36,845 nucleotides of DNA from Fervidicella metallireducens AeB (GTDB lineage Bacteria; Bacillota; Clostridia; Clostridiales; Caloramatoraceae). The notes under the pieces were generated by a model that saw nothing but the letters and a program-made list of their open reading frames with translations, was not told the DNA's origin and did not search any database. The position numbers and the translations under genes are program-made. This document shows, piece after piece, positions 25,885 through 34,818 of the stretch. The stretch lies in the NCBI RefSeq assembly GCF_000601455.1, contig NZ_AZQP01000029.1, positions 1 through 36,845 of the forward strand, written 5' to 3'. Within the stretch, counting starts at the first letter, position 1. Each line of letters begins with the position of its first letter.

Positions 25885-26310
25885 ATGTTTGAGAATGAAA
25901 TGAAAGTTGAGTTTCCAAGTAAATCGCAGAATGAGTCCTTTGCAAGGATTGTGGTTGCAGCCTTTGCGTCACAACTTGATCCTACTTTAGAAGAACTTTC
26001 AGATGTAAAAACTGCTGTTTCTGAAGCAGTTACCAATGCTATAATTCACGGTTATGAAAATGGCTCAGGTATAGTTACGATAAAATGTAAAATAAGTGAT
26101 AGGACTTTGACAGTGGAGGTCTTGGATAACGGTAAAGGAATTGAAAATATAGATTTAGCAAGACAGCCTTTATATACATCTAAACCGGAATTAGAAAGAT
26201 CAGGAATGGGCTTTACTGTTATGGAAACTTTTATGGATAGCCTTATTGTGGAGTCTGAAATCGGAAAAGGCACAAGAATTTTAATGACTAAAGAATTTAA
26301 ATTAATATAA
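25885..26310 (+). CDS. spoIIAB: Anti-sigma-F factor and serine kinase SpoIIAB
   Basis: This 141-residue GHKL kinase binds and inhibits sigma-F and phosphorylates SpoIIAA. The N box is [15 protein letters not shown], the G1 box [10 protein letters not shown], and the G2 region [11 protein letters not shown]. It lies 12 bases after spoIIAA with a GGGGGAT ribosome site, consistent with an operon. It is of normal length. Confidence 0.96.
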   Translation: MFENEMKVEFPSKSQNESFARIVVAAFASQLDPTLEELSDVKTAVSEAVTNAIIHGYENGSGIVTIKCKISDRTLTVEVLDNGKGIENIDLARQPLYTSKPELERSGMGFTVMETFMDSLIVESEIGKGTRILMTKEFKLI

Positions 26311-26326
26311 TCCTGGGGAGATTAAT

Positions 26327-27082
26327 ATGATGGATAATGCACCCAACGGTAGTAATATACTTGAACATGACGAAGTTATTGAGCTTATTAATAGAATAAA
26401 ACAAGGGGACAAGGAAGCACAGGATATATTGGTTCAGAGAAACATTGGGCTTGTATCTGCAATCGTTAAGAAGTTTTTAAACAGGGGCTATGAGTATGAT
26501 GATCTTTATCAAATTGGATGTATAGGGCTGATAAAAGCTGTTAAGAATTTTGATCCTAACTTTAATGTCAGGTTTTCTACATATGCCGTTCCTATGATAA
26601 TAGGAGAAATAAAAAGGTTTTTACGTGACGATGGTCCGGTTAAAGTAAGCAGAAACATAAAGGAAATTGCGAAAAAGGTTAAGATTGTTAAGGAACGATT
26701 GACCAATGAGTATGGAAGAGAAGTAAGTGTCAAGGAGATTGCCGATGAGCTTTGTATAACCTCAGAAGACGTTATTATGAGCCTTGAGAGTATGTCTGCT
26801 CCAGAATATCTGTATGACACCATTCATCAGGATGACGGTTCCCCAGTGCTATTGATAGACAAAATAAGTGAGGACAGGGATTATGGTTCAGATGTAATAG
26901 ACAAGGTTGCTTTGAAGGAGCTTATAAACAGATTGGAGCCAAAGGCAAGACAGGTAATAATGCTTAGGTATTTTAATGATTTAACCCAGAGTCAGATTGC
27001 TGAGAAGCTTGGAATTTCTCAGGTTCAGGTTTCTAGAATTGAGAAAAAAGTGATTAAATTTATGCGAAGTAATATGATTTAA
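26327..27082 (+). CDS. sigF: Forespore sigma factor F
   Basis: This 251-residue sigma-70 family factor directs early forespore transcription, including later sporulation regulators. Region 2 is seen in YDDLYQIGCIGLIKAVKNFD and RFSTYAVPMIIGEIKRFLRDDG. Region 4 ends in LTQSQIAEKLGISQVQVSRIEKK. SpoIIAB restrains it. Two ATGs are adjacent (26327, 26330) and either is possible behind CTGGGGAG. A terminator at 27094 closes the operon. Confidence 0.96.
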   Translation: MMDNAPNGSNILEHDEVIELINRIKQGDKEAQDILVQRNIGLVSAIVKKFLNRGYEYDDLYQIGCIGLIKAVKNFDPNFNVRFSTYAVPMIIGEIKRFLRDDGPVKVSRNIKEIAKKVKIVKERLTNEYGREVSVKEIADELCITSEDVIMSLESMSAPEYLYDTIHQDDGSPVLLIDKISEDRDYGSDVIDKVALKELINRLEPKARQVIMLRYFNDLTQSQIAEKLGISQVQVSRIEKKVIKFMRSNMI

Positions 27083-27093
27083 ATTAAAAGAAT

Positions 27094-27142
27094 GACTCAC
27101 CTAAATATGGGGTATCCTATTTAGGTGGGTTATTTTTATTTT
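27094..27142 (+). terminator. Terminator after sigF
   Basis: ACTCACCTAAATA (27095-27107) pairs with TATTTAGGTGGGT (27118-27130), one G-U pair, followed by TATTTTTATTTTTT. It separates spoIIA from the spoVA genes. Confidence 0.85.
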
Positions 27143-27207
27143 TTGAGAGATATTTTACATTAAAATCGAAAAAATTGGGAAAATAATATATAAATGGAGG
27201 TGGGTTA

Positions 27208-27351
27208 ATGTTTAACGATGCAAAAAAGCAAGATGTATCTATTGTTAAACAAAGGGAGGATAAATATTCAAGATATGACTATGGAAAAGTTCGAGTTGAT
27301 TTTTCAACTGGCTTTGTTGGAGAAAGTGACAAAATAAAGGATAGCAGGTGA
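27208..27351 (+). CDS. 47-residue small ORF between sigF and spoVAC
   Basis: This short reading frame has a strong ribosome site (GGAGGTGGG, about 27196-27204) and begins MFNDAKKQDVSIVKQREDKY. It ends DKIKDSR with TGA at 27349-27351, four bases before the spoVAC ATG. It is charged, with no membrane helix. The spoVAC ribosome site (CAGGTGA) overlaps its end, so they are likely co-transcribed. It occupies the place of spoVAA/spoVAB in Bacillus but does not resemble either. No function is assigned. Confidence 0.6.
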   Translation: MFNDAKKQDVSIVKQREDKYSRYDYGKVRVDFSTGFVGESDKIKDSR

Positions 27352-27355
27352 TTTT

Positions 27356-27808
27356 ATGGAAAAGAAGATGGAAGAAAAATTAAAGAAGGATTTTGAAAAA
27401 ATAGTACATAAAAAAAATCCAACTTCTAAATTTGTTAAGGATTGTGTAATGGCCTTCGTTGTCGGTGGGCTGATATGTGATATAGGTCAGTTTTTTATGA
27501 ATACTTTTCTTTCACTGGGTATTCCAAAGGAAGATGTAAGTTATTATAACGCTGCGGTAATGGTGTTTTTAGGTGCGTTTTTAACGGGGCTTGGTGTATA
27601 TGATGACATTGGAAAGCATGCAGGGGCAGGTTCAATAGTTCCAATAACAGGTTTTTCAAACTCAATTGTATCTCCTGCCATGGAGTTTAAAAGAGAAGGT
27701 TATGTTTTTGGAGTTGGAGCTAAAATGTTCGTTATTGCAGGACCGGTACTTGTTTATGGAATATCATCATCAGTTATTGTTGGGATAATTTACTATTTCC
27801 TTAAATGA
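27356..27808 (+). CDS. spoVAC: Stage V sporulation protein AC
   Basis: This 150-residue membrane protein has several helices and the SpoVAC-like features VMAFVVGGLICDIGQFF and DDIGKHAGAGSIVPITGF. SpoVAC is a mechanosensitive-type component of the dipicolinate channel in the spore inner membrane. It is first of the spoVAC-VAD-VAEb-VAEa run. The start overlaps the end of the small ORF's ribosome context. In Bacillus it is under forespore sigma-G. No clear sigma-G promoter was read upstream here. Confidence 0.94.
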   Translation: MEKKMEEKLKKDFEKIVHKKNPTSKFVKDCVMAFVVGGLICDIGQFFMNTFLSLGIPKEDVSYYNAAVMVFLGAFLTGLGVYDDIGKHAGAGSIVPITGFSNSIVSPAMEFKREGYVFGVGAKMFVIAGPVLVYGISSSVIVGIIYYFLK

Positions 27809-27817
27809 GGTGAGATA

Positions 27818-28834
27818 ATGGCAGAGAAGAAGCTTGGGTTACAAACTGTAAAATTAAAAAATCCTCCCTCAATAATTTCAACTTCATCCATAGTTGGGCC
27901 AAAGGAGTCAGAGGGTCCTTTAAGAGAATACTTTGATATAAAATTAGAGGATGATTTGTTTGGGGAGAAATCCTGGGAAAAGGCTGAATCTAAGATGGTA
28001 AGAGAAGCTGTGAGAAATGCCATAGAAAAAGCAAAACTAAAGCCTCAGGATATTGATTATTATTTTGGAGGAGATCTTTTAAATCAGATAATTTCATCTA
28101 GTTTTGCAGCGAGGGAGCTTCAGATACCTTTTTTCGGTTTGTATGGAGCTTGTTCAACAATGACTGAATCCTTAAGCCTTGGGGCTATGAACATAGATGG
28201 AGGATATTCTGATTATGTGGTTGCTGCTACCTCCAGCCATTTCTGTTCAGCTGAGAGACAGTTCAGGTTTCCATTGGAGCATGGAAATCAAAGACCACCT
28301 ACATCACAGTGGACTGTTACCGGTTCTGGAGCTGCAGTTCTTGCAAAAAAGGGGAATGGACCTTATATAACCTATGTAACAACAGGAAGGGTAATGGATT
28401 TTGGAATAAAGGATGCAAATAATATGGGGGCAGCTATGGCACCAGCTGCAGCAGACACTATTTTAAGGCATTTTAAGGATACAGGCTTTGATGCTAAGGA
28501 TTATGATTTAATCATAACTGGAGACTTAGGTAAAGTGGGTAGAGATTTAACGGTTGATTTGGTGTTTAAAAATGGGTATGACATATCCTCTAATTTTACA
28601 GATTGCGGTGTTGAGATTTTTGATCTTGAAAATCAGGATGTTCATGCAGGAGGCAGTGGATGCGGATGTTCTGCTGTTGTGTTTTGTGGATATCTTTATA
28701 ATCAATTGTTAAATAAAAATCTGAAAAAGGTTTTACTTATTTCTACAGGAGCACTGTTAAGTCCAACCAGTACTATGCAGGGAGAATCTATTCCAGGCAT
28801 AGCCCATGGGGTTACCATAGAAAGGATGGGATAA
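27818..28834 (+). CDS. spoVAD: Stage V sporulation protein AD
   Basis: This 338-residue protein has the thiolase-like fold of SpoVAD, the dipicolinate-binding SpoVA subunit on the forespore inner membrane. Features are FFGLYGACSTMTESLSLGA, SGAAVLAKKGNGPY and HAGGSGCGCSAVV, with STGALLSPTSTMQGESIPGI at the end. Length is normal. It begins nine bases after spoVAC's stop behind GAGGTGAG, which fits one operon. Confidence 0.95.
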   Translation: MAEKKLGLQTVKLKNPPSIISTSSIVGPKESEGPLREYFDIKLEDDLFGEKSWEKAESKMVREAVRNAIEKAKLKPQDIDYYFGGDLLNQIISSSFAARELQIPFFGLYGACSTMTESLSLGAMNIDGGYSDYVVAATSSHFCSAERQFRFPLEHGNQRPPTSQWTVTGSGAAVLAKKGNGPYITYVTTGRVMDFGIKDANNMGAAMAPAAADTILRHFKDTGFDAKDYDLIITGDLGKVGRDLTVDLVFKNGYDISSNFTDCGVEIFDLENQDVHAGGSGCGCSAVVFCGYLYNQLLNKNLKKVLLISTGALLSPTSTMQGESIPGIAHGVTIERMG

Positions 28835-28835
28835 T

Positions 28836-29192
28836 ATGGATTATATTAGAGCCTTTATTGTTGGAGGAACGATATGCCTTATTGGACAGATACTTATGGA
28901 TAAAACAAGTTTTACGCCAGCCAGGATACTTGTAAGTTTTGTTACTGCTGGGGTTATTTTAGGAGCCATAGGAATATATGATCCAATCGTTGAATATGGT
29001 AAGGCCGGAGCTACTGTGCCCCTTCCTGGTTTTGGATATGCTTTGGCAAAGGGAGCAATAAAAGATGTAAAGGAAATGGGTATTATTGGTGCCTTTACTG
29101 GAGGTATAAAGGCAACGGCAGCTGGAATTGCAGCCGCAATATTCTTTGGGTATTTGATGGCTATTATTTTTAACCCAAGGGCAAAAAGTTAA
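28836..29192 (+). CDS. spoVAEb: Stage V sporulation protein AEb
   Basis: This 118-residue membrane protein is similar in layout to SpoVAC: IVGGTICLIGQILMDKT, GIYDPIVEYGKAGATVPLPG, and a final alanine-rich helix. It forms part of the channel moving dipicolinate and calcium. It starts one base after the spoVAD stop, coupled in translation. Confidence 0.93.
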   Translation: MDYIRAFIVGGTICLIGQILMDKTSFTPARILVSFVTAGVILGAIGIYDPIVEYGKAGATVPLPGFGYALAKGAIKDVKEMGIIGAFTGGIKATAAGIAAAIFFGYLMAIIFNPRAKS

Positions 29193-29204
29193 GGAGAGGT
29201 TTGT

Positions 29205-29765
29205 ATGAAAAGAAAAGTAATATTGGTTACTGATGGTGACAGGGCTGCACAAAGAGCCGTAGAGATTGCAGCTAAAAATATTGGCGGCAGATGTATTTCA
29301 AGATCAGCGGGGAATCCCACTCCTTTGACAGGTGCAGAGATTGTGGAGTATATAAAGCAGGCGAAATATGATCCGGTAGTAGTTATGGTTGATGATAGGG
29401 GCGATACTAATAAGGGCTCAGGAGAGGAGGCAATGGAGTATATTTTAAAATCTCCAGATGTTGATGTTCTTGGAGTAATAGCCGTTGCTTCAAATACAAA
29501 TGGAGTCATGGGAATAAAAATTGACTGTTCAATAGATCAAAATGGAAATTTAGTAAATAGAGCTGTAGACAAACATGGGATAGTAAAGGAAGATAAAATA
29601 ATCAAGGGAGATACTGTTGATATATTAAATGATATTAAAAAACCATTTATAGTAGGGGTTGGTGACCCAGGCAAGATGGATGGATTTGATGACTGTGAGA
29701 TTGGAGCACCGATAATTACAAAGGCTATGGATGAGATATTAAAACGCAGTAATTTTAAAAAATAA
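29205..29765 (+). CDS. spoVAEa: Stage V sporulation protein AEa
   Basis: This 186-residue soluble protein matches the SpoVAEA family (PF14097-like): RKVILVTDGDRAAQRAVEIA at the start, then VVVMVDDRGDTNKGSGEEAM and GVGDPGKMDGFDDCEIGAPI. In Bacillus it is encoded in spoVA and reported on the outer face of the spore inner membrane, needed for normal germination. AGGAGAGG precedes the start 12 bases after spoVAEb. No spoVAF follows. Confidence 0.9.
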   Translation: MKRKVILVTDGDRAAQRAVEIAAKNIGGRCISRSAGNPTPLTGAEIVEYIKQAKYDPVVVMVDDRGDTNKGSGEEAMEYILKSPDVDVLGVIAVASNTNGVMGIKIDCSIDQNGNLVNRAVDKHGIVKEDKIIKGDTVDILNDIKKPFIVGVGDPGKMDGFDDCEIGAPIITKAMDEILKRSNFKK

Positions 29766-29790
29766 GGGAACCTTTTGAGGTTCCCTGTTT
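29765..29790. terminator. Bidirectional terminator between spoVA and the PBP gene
   Basis: AGGGAACC (29765-29772) and GGTTCCCT (29779-29786) form a perfect stem at the meeting of two convergent genes, with T-rich plus-strand tail. Confidence 0.8.
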
Positions 29791-29794
29791 TATG

Positions 29795-32167
29795 CTACTG
29801 ATTTTTTGATTTTTTATTCTCCTGGGAATTATTATTGTTAATGGTATTATTCAAAGATGTATTTCCTTCAGTACTGCCAGTTGAGTTGTCTTTGTTATTC
29901 TCATCTGGATTTGTGTTGGTGTTATCCGTTGGTGGATTTATATTACCAGGAGAAGAATGTAAAGGACAGTATTCTGTTGGTACATCTTTCTTTAAGAACA
30001 CCTTTGTTATAACATCAGAAGGCGGACAATTAGGTGTTGCAAGTTTATTTGTTTTTTTGTCTATCATAACACTTACATGTTCATCACAGATTTCCACAGG
30101 CTGAGAGCCTTCGATAAACCATTGTGTTGCAACCCTTGAACCCCTTGGATCCTGTGAGCAAAGTTCAGAAGCAACTTTTCCAGAATCCAGGCATATTTGA
30201 ACAGGAACGATACCATCGGGTTTAGTAAATGATTTATAAGGTAAGTTCTTATGGGCTTCTCTCATTATTGCCTGCCATATTTTTGAGGTATCAGTACTTG
30301 TAAACTTATATCCTTTTCCTTGCAGTGGAAGGTTTTTAGTATGACCTACCATAACGGCTCCAGAATAATAAGGTGTTACACCACAGTACCAAAGCTCTTT
30401 ACGATTATCTGTTGTTCCGGTTTTACCAGCGGATGGCATGTTTCCAAAGTTTGATTTATTGCCTATAAGCATATCAAGTGTCAGATAAGATGCCTGTGGA
30501 GAAAGTGCTCTTCCGTTATATTGAGTTTTAACAAGAATTTCATTTCCAAGTTTATCTGTTACTTTTGTATACATTGTAGGTTCAATATATATACCATTGT
30601 TTCCAAAGACGCCGTATGCTGCTGCCATTTCATATGGGGTAAATCCGTGTTTAAAGGCCCCAAGAGCAATACCAAGATTTCTGTCGCTGTCATCAAGTGG
30701 TAGATGGAATTTATTCATTAAATAATCTCTGACATTATTTATACCTACCATCTGTGCTACTTTTACTGCAACAGTGTTTCTGGATTTTCTAAGCGCATCA
30801 CGAACTGTTATACTTCCAAGGTAGGAGTTATCTTCGTTATCTGGTGTATATCCTGCTATATTAATTGGCTCGTCCACTAGAACCGTTCCAGGGTTTATAA
30901 GAAGCATATCAATTGCTGGGCCATAGTCGGCAAGTGGCTTAATTGATGAACCAGTCTGTCTGCGCACTTCTGTAGCCCTGTTTATGGAGCCTTTGTTTAC
31001 CTTTCTACCACCTATTATTGCTCTCACTTGTCCTGTCTGATGGTCTATTACAACAGCTGATGCCTGTGGTTGAGGAATGCCCGTTGTTTTTGTTTCCTTA
31101 GAAAACAGTGGGTCAATATTTTTGTAATACTTATCATCGTCAATTACCTTTTGTGCAGCAATCTGAAGATTTGTGTCCATAGTAAGGTATATCTTGTATC
31201 CACCAGTTCTAAGTCTTTGTGCTGCTTCATCTTCTGAGATATTATGTTTAGCTGCAAAATCTGATATAACCTGATCCATTGCAGCGTCAACAAACCAATG
31301 GAATTTTAAAGGTTGAGAATCCTTTTTTGCTTCCTGAGCCTTTTTTATAACAAGAGGAATATTCTCCTGAAGGGCTTGTTGATACTGATCTTCAGTTATA
31401 TATCCTAATTCCCTCATTTTCTTTAATACAAGTCTTTGTCTATCCATATATGGTATTTTGTCAGGAATTTCATCCTTAAGATAAGCTTCCTTTAAAGGAT
31501 AGTATTTTGAAGGGAATTTTATAAGCCCAGCTAAAACTGCACTTTCTGCAATAGTTAAATCCTTGGCATCTTTATTAAAGTATTTATTTGCAGCTGCCTG
31601 GACTCCGTAAATACCTCTGCCACCAAGATAAATTGTGTTTAAATAAGCATGAAGAATCTGATCCTTTGTAAGTTTTCTCTCAATCTGTACAGAAAGATAC
31701 ATCTCTTGTATTTTTCTTGTAAATAATTTTTCAGATGTTAAGGCATAGTTTTTAATAAGCTGCTGAGTTATTGTTGAGGCACCTTGAGCCTTTGACATAG
31801 TCAGTATGTCGTGAACTATTGCACCGCCAATTCTTTTGAAATCTATTCCGTGATGAGAGTAAAATCTTTCATCCTCTATTGCCACAAAGGCATTTTTTAG
31901 ATGATCTGGTATCTCATTACTTGGAATAATTGTTCTAACCTCTCCATCAGCAAAATCCTGAATATAGTTACCATCCTTATCATAAATTTTGCTGCTTTGA
32001 TTTAAATTTGCAATAATGTCTGTATCAATGTTTGGAGCTGATTTTATAACTGCAATGGTTATTCCTGTTCCTGCAGCAGCTATAATAAAGAAAAGCAGCA
32101 ATAAAGTTGTAAAAACGAATTTAATTATATTTTTACTTTTTTTCTTCTTTCTTTTCTTCTTTTCCAT
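29795..32167 (-). CDS. Class A penicillin-binding protein (PBP1A family)
   Basis: This 790-residue bifunctional wall synthase has a lysine-rich cytoplasmic tail, one membrane anchor (about residues 15-40), a GT51 glycosyltransferase domain (EDERFYSHHGIDFKRIGG, then GASTITQQLIKNY) and a transpeptidase domain. The catalytic SxxK is in SSIKPLADYG (about residue 408), SxN in SRNTVAVK, and KTGTT near residue 580. The C-terminal third has several Cys-x-Cys-like pairs (ICLDSGKVASELC, EYCPLH), then an Asn/Thr-rich tail. It polymerises and cross-links peptidoglycan at the membrane. AGGAGG precedes the start. Which PBP subclass it represents is not certain. Confidence 0.94.
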   Translation of the reverse strand: MEKKKRKKKKSKNIIKFVFTTLLLLFFIIAAAGTGITIAVIKSAPNIDTDIIANLNQSSKIYDKDGNYIQDFADGEVRTIIPSNEIPDHLKNAFVAIEDERFYSHHGIDFKRIGGAIVHDILTMSKAQGASTITQQLIKNYALTSEKLFTRKIQEMYLSVQIERKLTKDQILHAYLNTIYLGGRGIYGVQAAANKYFNKDAKDLTIAESAVLAGLIKFPSKYYPLKEAYLKDEIPDKIPYMDRQRLVLKKMRELGYITEDQYQQALQENIPLVIKKAQEAKKDSQPLKFHWFVDAAMDQVISDFAAKHNISEDEAAQRLRTGGYKIYLTMDTNLQIAAQKVIDDDKYYKNIDPLFSKETKTTGIPQPQASAVVIDHQTGQVRAIIGGRKVNKGSINRATEVRRQTGSSIKPLADYGPAIDMLLINPGTVLVDEPINIAGYTPDNEDNSYLGSITVRDALRKSRNTVAVKVAQMVGINNVRDYLMNKFHLPLDDSDRNLGIALGAFKHGFTPYEMAAAYGVFGNNGIYIEPTMYTKVTDKLGNEILVKTQYNGRALSPQASYLTLDMLIGNKSNFGNMPSAGKTGTTDNRKELWYCGVTPYYSGAVMVGHTKNLPLQGKGYKFTSTDTSKIWQAIMREAHKNLPYKSFTKPDGIVPVQICLDSGKVASELCSQDPRGSRVATQWFIEGSQPVEICDEHVSVMIDKKTNKLATPNCPPSDVITKVFLKKDVPTEYCPLHSSPGNINPPTDNTNTNPDENNKDNSTGSTEGNTSLNNTINNNNSQENKKSKNQ

Positions 32168-32508
32168 TGTTAACCTCCTTTTAGGCTAGGACACATTTTA
32201 ATTATTGACATGCTTACGATATATTATAACATTCTACATGATTTTATTCTATCAAATCAAGCTGCTGGGTTTTGAATTTAGTTTAAAAAATCGTTTTAAT
32301 ATATTTTATTTGCTGTTTTTTATTTTTGTTTGATGATTTATGTAAAGTTTTTAAAATTTACAAATTATAGTATATCACATTTGCAAAATTAAAAACTTTT
32401 TGTGAACGTATTTTTAATAAATTGCTACTTCTATGTTATTGGAGGCAATAAGTAGTATAATAAATTCTTGGAGAGATGATAATAATTTTAAGATGTCTTT
32501 TATGATTA

Positions 32509-32537
32509 TTGTCATAAACCGTCGAATGATATATAAT
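32509..32537 (+). promoter_or_regulatory. Sigma-A promoter of the GT2 gene
   Basis: TTGTCA (32509-32514) and TATAAT (32532-32537) are separated by 17 bases, about 33 bases before the start codon. This is a near-ideal vegetative promoter. Confidence 0.75.
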
Positions 32538-32570
32538 AACCTTTGCATCTTTAAAATTGGAGGAGTGAAA

Positions 32571-33992
32571 ATGAAGGATTTTATACTGAATTCTACTGCA
32601 GTTTTTCAAATCTCTGTATTTACAATTACTTTGTATTATTTAGTTATTTCTGTTTTTGGGCTCTATAAGAAAAAAGATAATACAGAGTATAAAGGCGATG
32701 AAAAGAGATTTGCACTAATAGTTGCTGCACATAATGAGGAGATGGTGGTTGGACATATAGTCGAAAGCCTTAAAAATCTTGACTATTCAAAGGATTTATA
32801 TGATATTTTTGTAATAGCAGATAATTGTACTGATGGAACAGCTGAGGTTGCAAGAAACTTTGGCGCAGTTGTTTATGAGAGGTTTGATGGAGAAAAAAGA
32901 GGTAAAGGCTATGCCCTTGAATGGATGTTCAGTAAAATTTTTGAAATGGACAAAAAATATGATGCCATTGTGGTTTTTGACGCTGATAATCTAGCTTCTA
33001 GAAACTTTTTAAAGGAAATGAATAAGAAGCTTCAGGAAGGATATAAGGTTGTTCAGGGATATTTAGATAGTAAAAACCCACATGATTCATGGATATCAGA
33101 ATCATATTCAATAGCTTTTTGGACTTCAAACAGGTTGTTCCAATTATCAAGGGCTAATCTGGGATTGTCTAATCAGATAGGTGGAACAGGGTTCTGTGTT
33201 GATGTAGAAATTTTAAAGGAATTAGGATGGGGAGCTACATGTTTAACTGAGGATTTAGAGTTTACTTGTAAGCTTGTTCTCAATGGATATAAGGTGGGAT
33301 GGGCCCACGATGCAGTTATTTATGATGAGAAGCCATTAACTTTAAAACAATCATGGAATCAAAGAAAAAGATGGATGCAAGGATTTACTGATGTAGCTTC
33401 AAGATTTTTTACAAAACTAATGAAAAAGGCTATAAAGGATAGAGATTTTGTTGCATTTGATTGTGCTATATATACGATTCAGCCATTTGTAATTGTTGCA
33501 TTTGGTCTGGCAGCGGTACTTACTTTCCTTCAGAACAACAGTGAGCACGGCTTAAATATATTTGTTATCAACTATTTATTTAATCCGATAGTATGGATTA
33601 TATTCAGTATGTTCCAGTTTTTGTTTACACCATTTGTAATGACTTTGGAGAATAAGCTCTCAAGAAGAATGTTTGTATTTTTTACATTATATTCTTTTAA
33701 TATAGCAATATTTAACATGGCATTTGATTCTACAGTGAAGCTTGTGGTTACGGTTGCAGCTCATACTGCTTATTTACTGGTTTTCACAGCTGTGTTGCTG
33801 GCAGTAGAGGGAAAGCAGTCATTAAAAATATTTGTATGGTATCTTTTATATGGTATCTATACATTAACATGGGTGCCTATTACGATTCAAGGAATTATTG
33901 ATAAGGATAAGAAAGAATGGAGTCATACTAAACATACAAGACAAATAAGTATAAATGAGATTGAGAGTATTGATAGTAAGTCAGTAGCATAA
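32571..33992 (+). CDS. Membrane glycosyltransferase family 2 protein
   Basis: This 473-residue processive-type GT2 has one N-terminal helix, a catalytic domain with AAHNEEMVVGHIV, the D-x-D-type site VVFDADN, the ED acid/base motif TEDLEFTCKL and Q-x-x-R-W (QRKRWMQG), then several membrane helices. Such enzymes make extracellular polysaccharide or glycolipid from nucleotide sugars. The product is unknown. The start at 32571 is chosen over 32433 because TTGGAGGAG directly precedes MKDFILN. It is monocistronic between promoter and terminator. Confidence 0.9.
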   Translation: MKDFILNSTAVFQISVFTITLYYLVISVFGLYKKKDNTEYKGDEKRFALIVAAHNEEMVVGHIVESLKNLDYSKDLYDIFVIADNCTDGTAEVARNFGAVVYERFDGEKRGKGYALEWMFSKIFEMDKKYDAIVVFDADNLASRNFLKEMNKKLQEGYKVVQGYLDSKNPHDSWISESYSIAFWTSNRLFQLSRANLGLSNQIGGTGFCVDVEILKELGWGATCLTEDLEFTCKLVLNGYKVGWAHDAVIYDEKPLTLKQSWNQRKRWMQGFTDVASRFFTKLMKKAIKDRDFVAFDCAIYTIQPFVIVAFGLAAVLTFLQNNSEHGLNIFVINYLFNPIVWIIFSMFQFLFTPFVMTLENKLSRRMFVFFTLYSFNIAIFNMAFDSTVKLVVTVAAHTAYLLVFTAVLLAVEGKQSLKIFVWYLLYGIYTLTWVPITIQGIIDKDKKEWSHTKHTRQISINEIESIDSKSVA

Positions 33993-34018
33993 AGAACCAG
34001 AAAACTGGTTCTTTTTTT
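33992..34018 (+). terminator. Intrinsic terminator after the GT2 gene
   Basis: AAGAACCAG (33992-34000) and CTGGTTCTT (34005-34013) form a 9-bp stem with AAAA loop and T7 tail. Confidence 0.9.
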
Positions 34019-34069
34019 GTAACAAAATTTAATGATTATGCATATTATAGTAAGAAGGGGGTGTTGTAT

Positions 34070-34755
34070 TTGGGTAGGCCCTTTAATGGAAAAAAAGCAA
34101 GAAGATCAATTATCATTGGGTTATTTTTTGTTATTATATTATCTGTCTTTTATAAAATAGACAAGGATTTAAAACCTATACTTATGGCCTATTGCGATAA
34201 TGAGGCTAGAATGGTTGCAATGGAAACTATAAACGGAACCATTAGAGAGGAATTTGGTAATAAGATATCCTATGATGACTTAATGACAATTAAGACTGAT
34301 AAGGATGGAAACGTGGTTATGATTCAAGCCAATACTGTAGAGTTAAACAGAATTGTTCCCAGATTGCTTTGTCTGTTCAAAAAAGAATAGAGCAGACGGA
34401 GAAAAAGGAGGTAAGAATACCAATTGGAGCTTTGTTTAAAAATGATTTATTTGCATTTTACGGTCCTAAAATAAAATTCAAAATGGCACCTGCTGGGAAC
34501 GTTTTCTCTAGCTATCGTTCTGAATTTTCAGCAGCTGGAATTAATCAAACAAGGCATATAATATATCTTGATGTTAAGGCAAGTGTTCAGGTAGTAATTC
34601 CTTTAGCCAGAAACAGTGTAGTTGTTAACTCCAGCATCCCCATAGCTGAAAGTATAATAGTAGGTAAGGTTCCTGACACCTATGCTAATATTGATGGTTT
34701 AAATTCTTCTAACAATCAAAATCAAAAAAATGTAATAACCCCAAGGAACCCCTGA
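34070..34755 (+). pseudogene. yunB: YunB-like sporulation protein, frameshifted
   Basis: Two plus-strand frames give one YunB-like protein: N-terminal membrane helix, conserved DKDLKPILMAYCDNEA and AMETINGTIREE, then TVELNRIV. The second frame continues IALSVQKRIEQTEKKEVRIP, IPIGALFKNDLFA, then NIDGLNSS. YunB is a Bacillus sporulation protein expressed in the mother cell, of unclear biochemistry. A missing T at about 34357 (GTT CCC, expected GTT TCC CAG) shifts the frame. Frame one would stop at 34390. AAGGGGGTG (about 34055-34063) suits a TTG start at 34070. GTG 34061 is the alternative. Confidence 0.8.
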
Positions 34756-34786
34756 GGGAAATTTGAAGTTTTTAAAATTAAAATGG

Positions 34787-34818
34787 ACAGCATATAATTT
34801 TATATGCTGCCCTTAATT
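34787..34818. terminator. Terminator between yunB and the antiporter
   Basis: CAGCATATA (34788-34796) and TATATGCTG (34801-34809) form a stem between convergent genes, and T-rich DNA follows on both strands. Confidence 0.65.
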
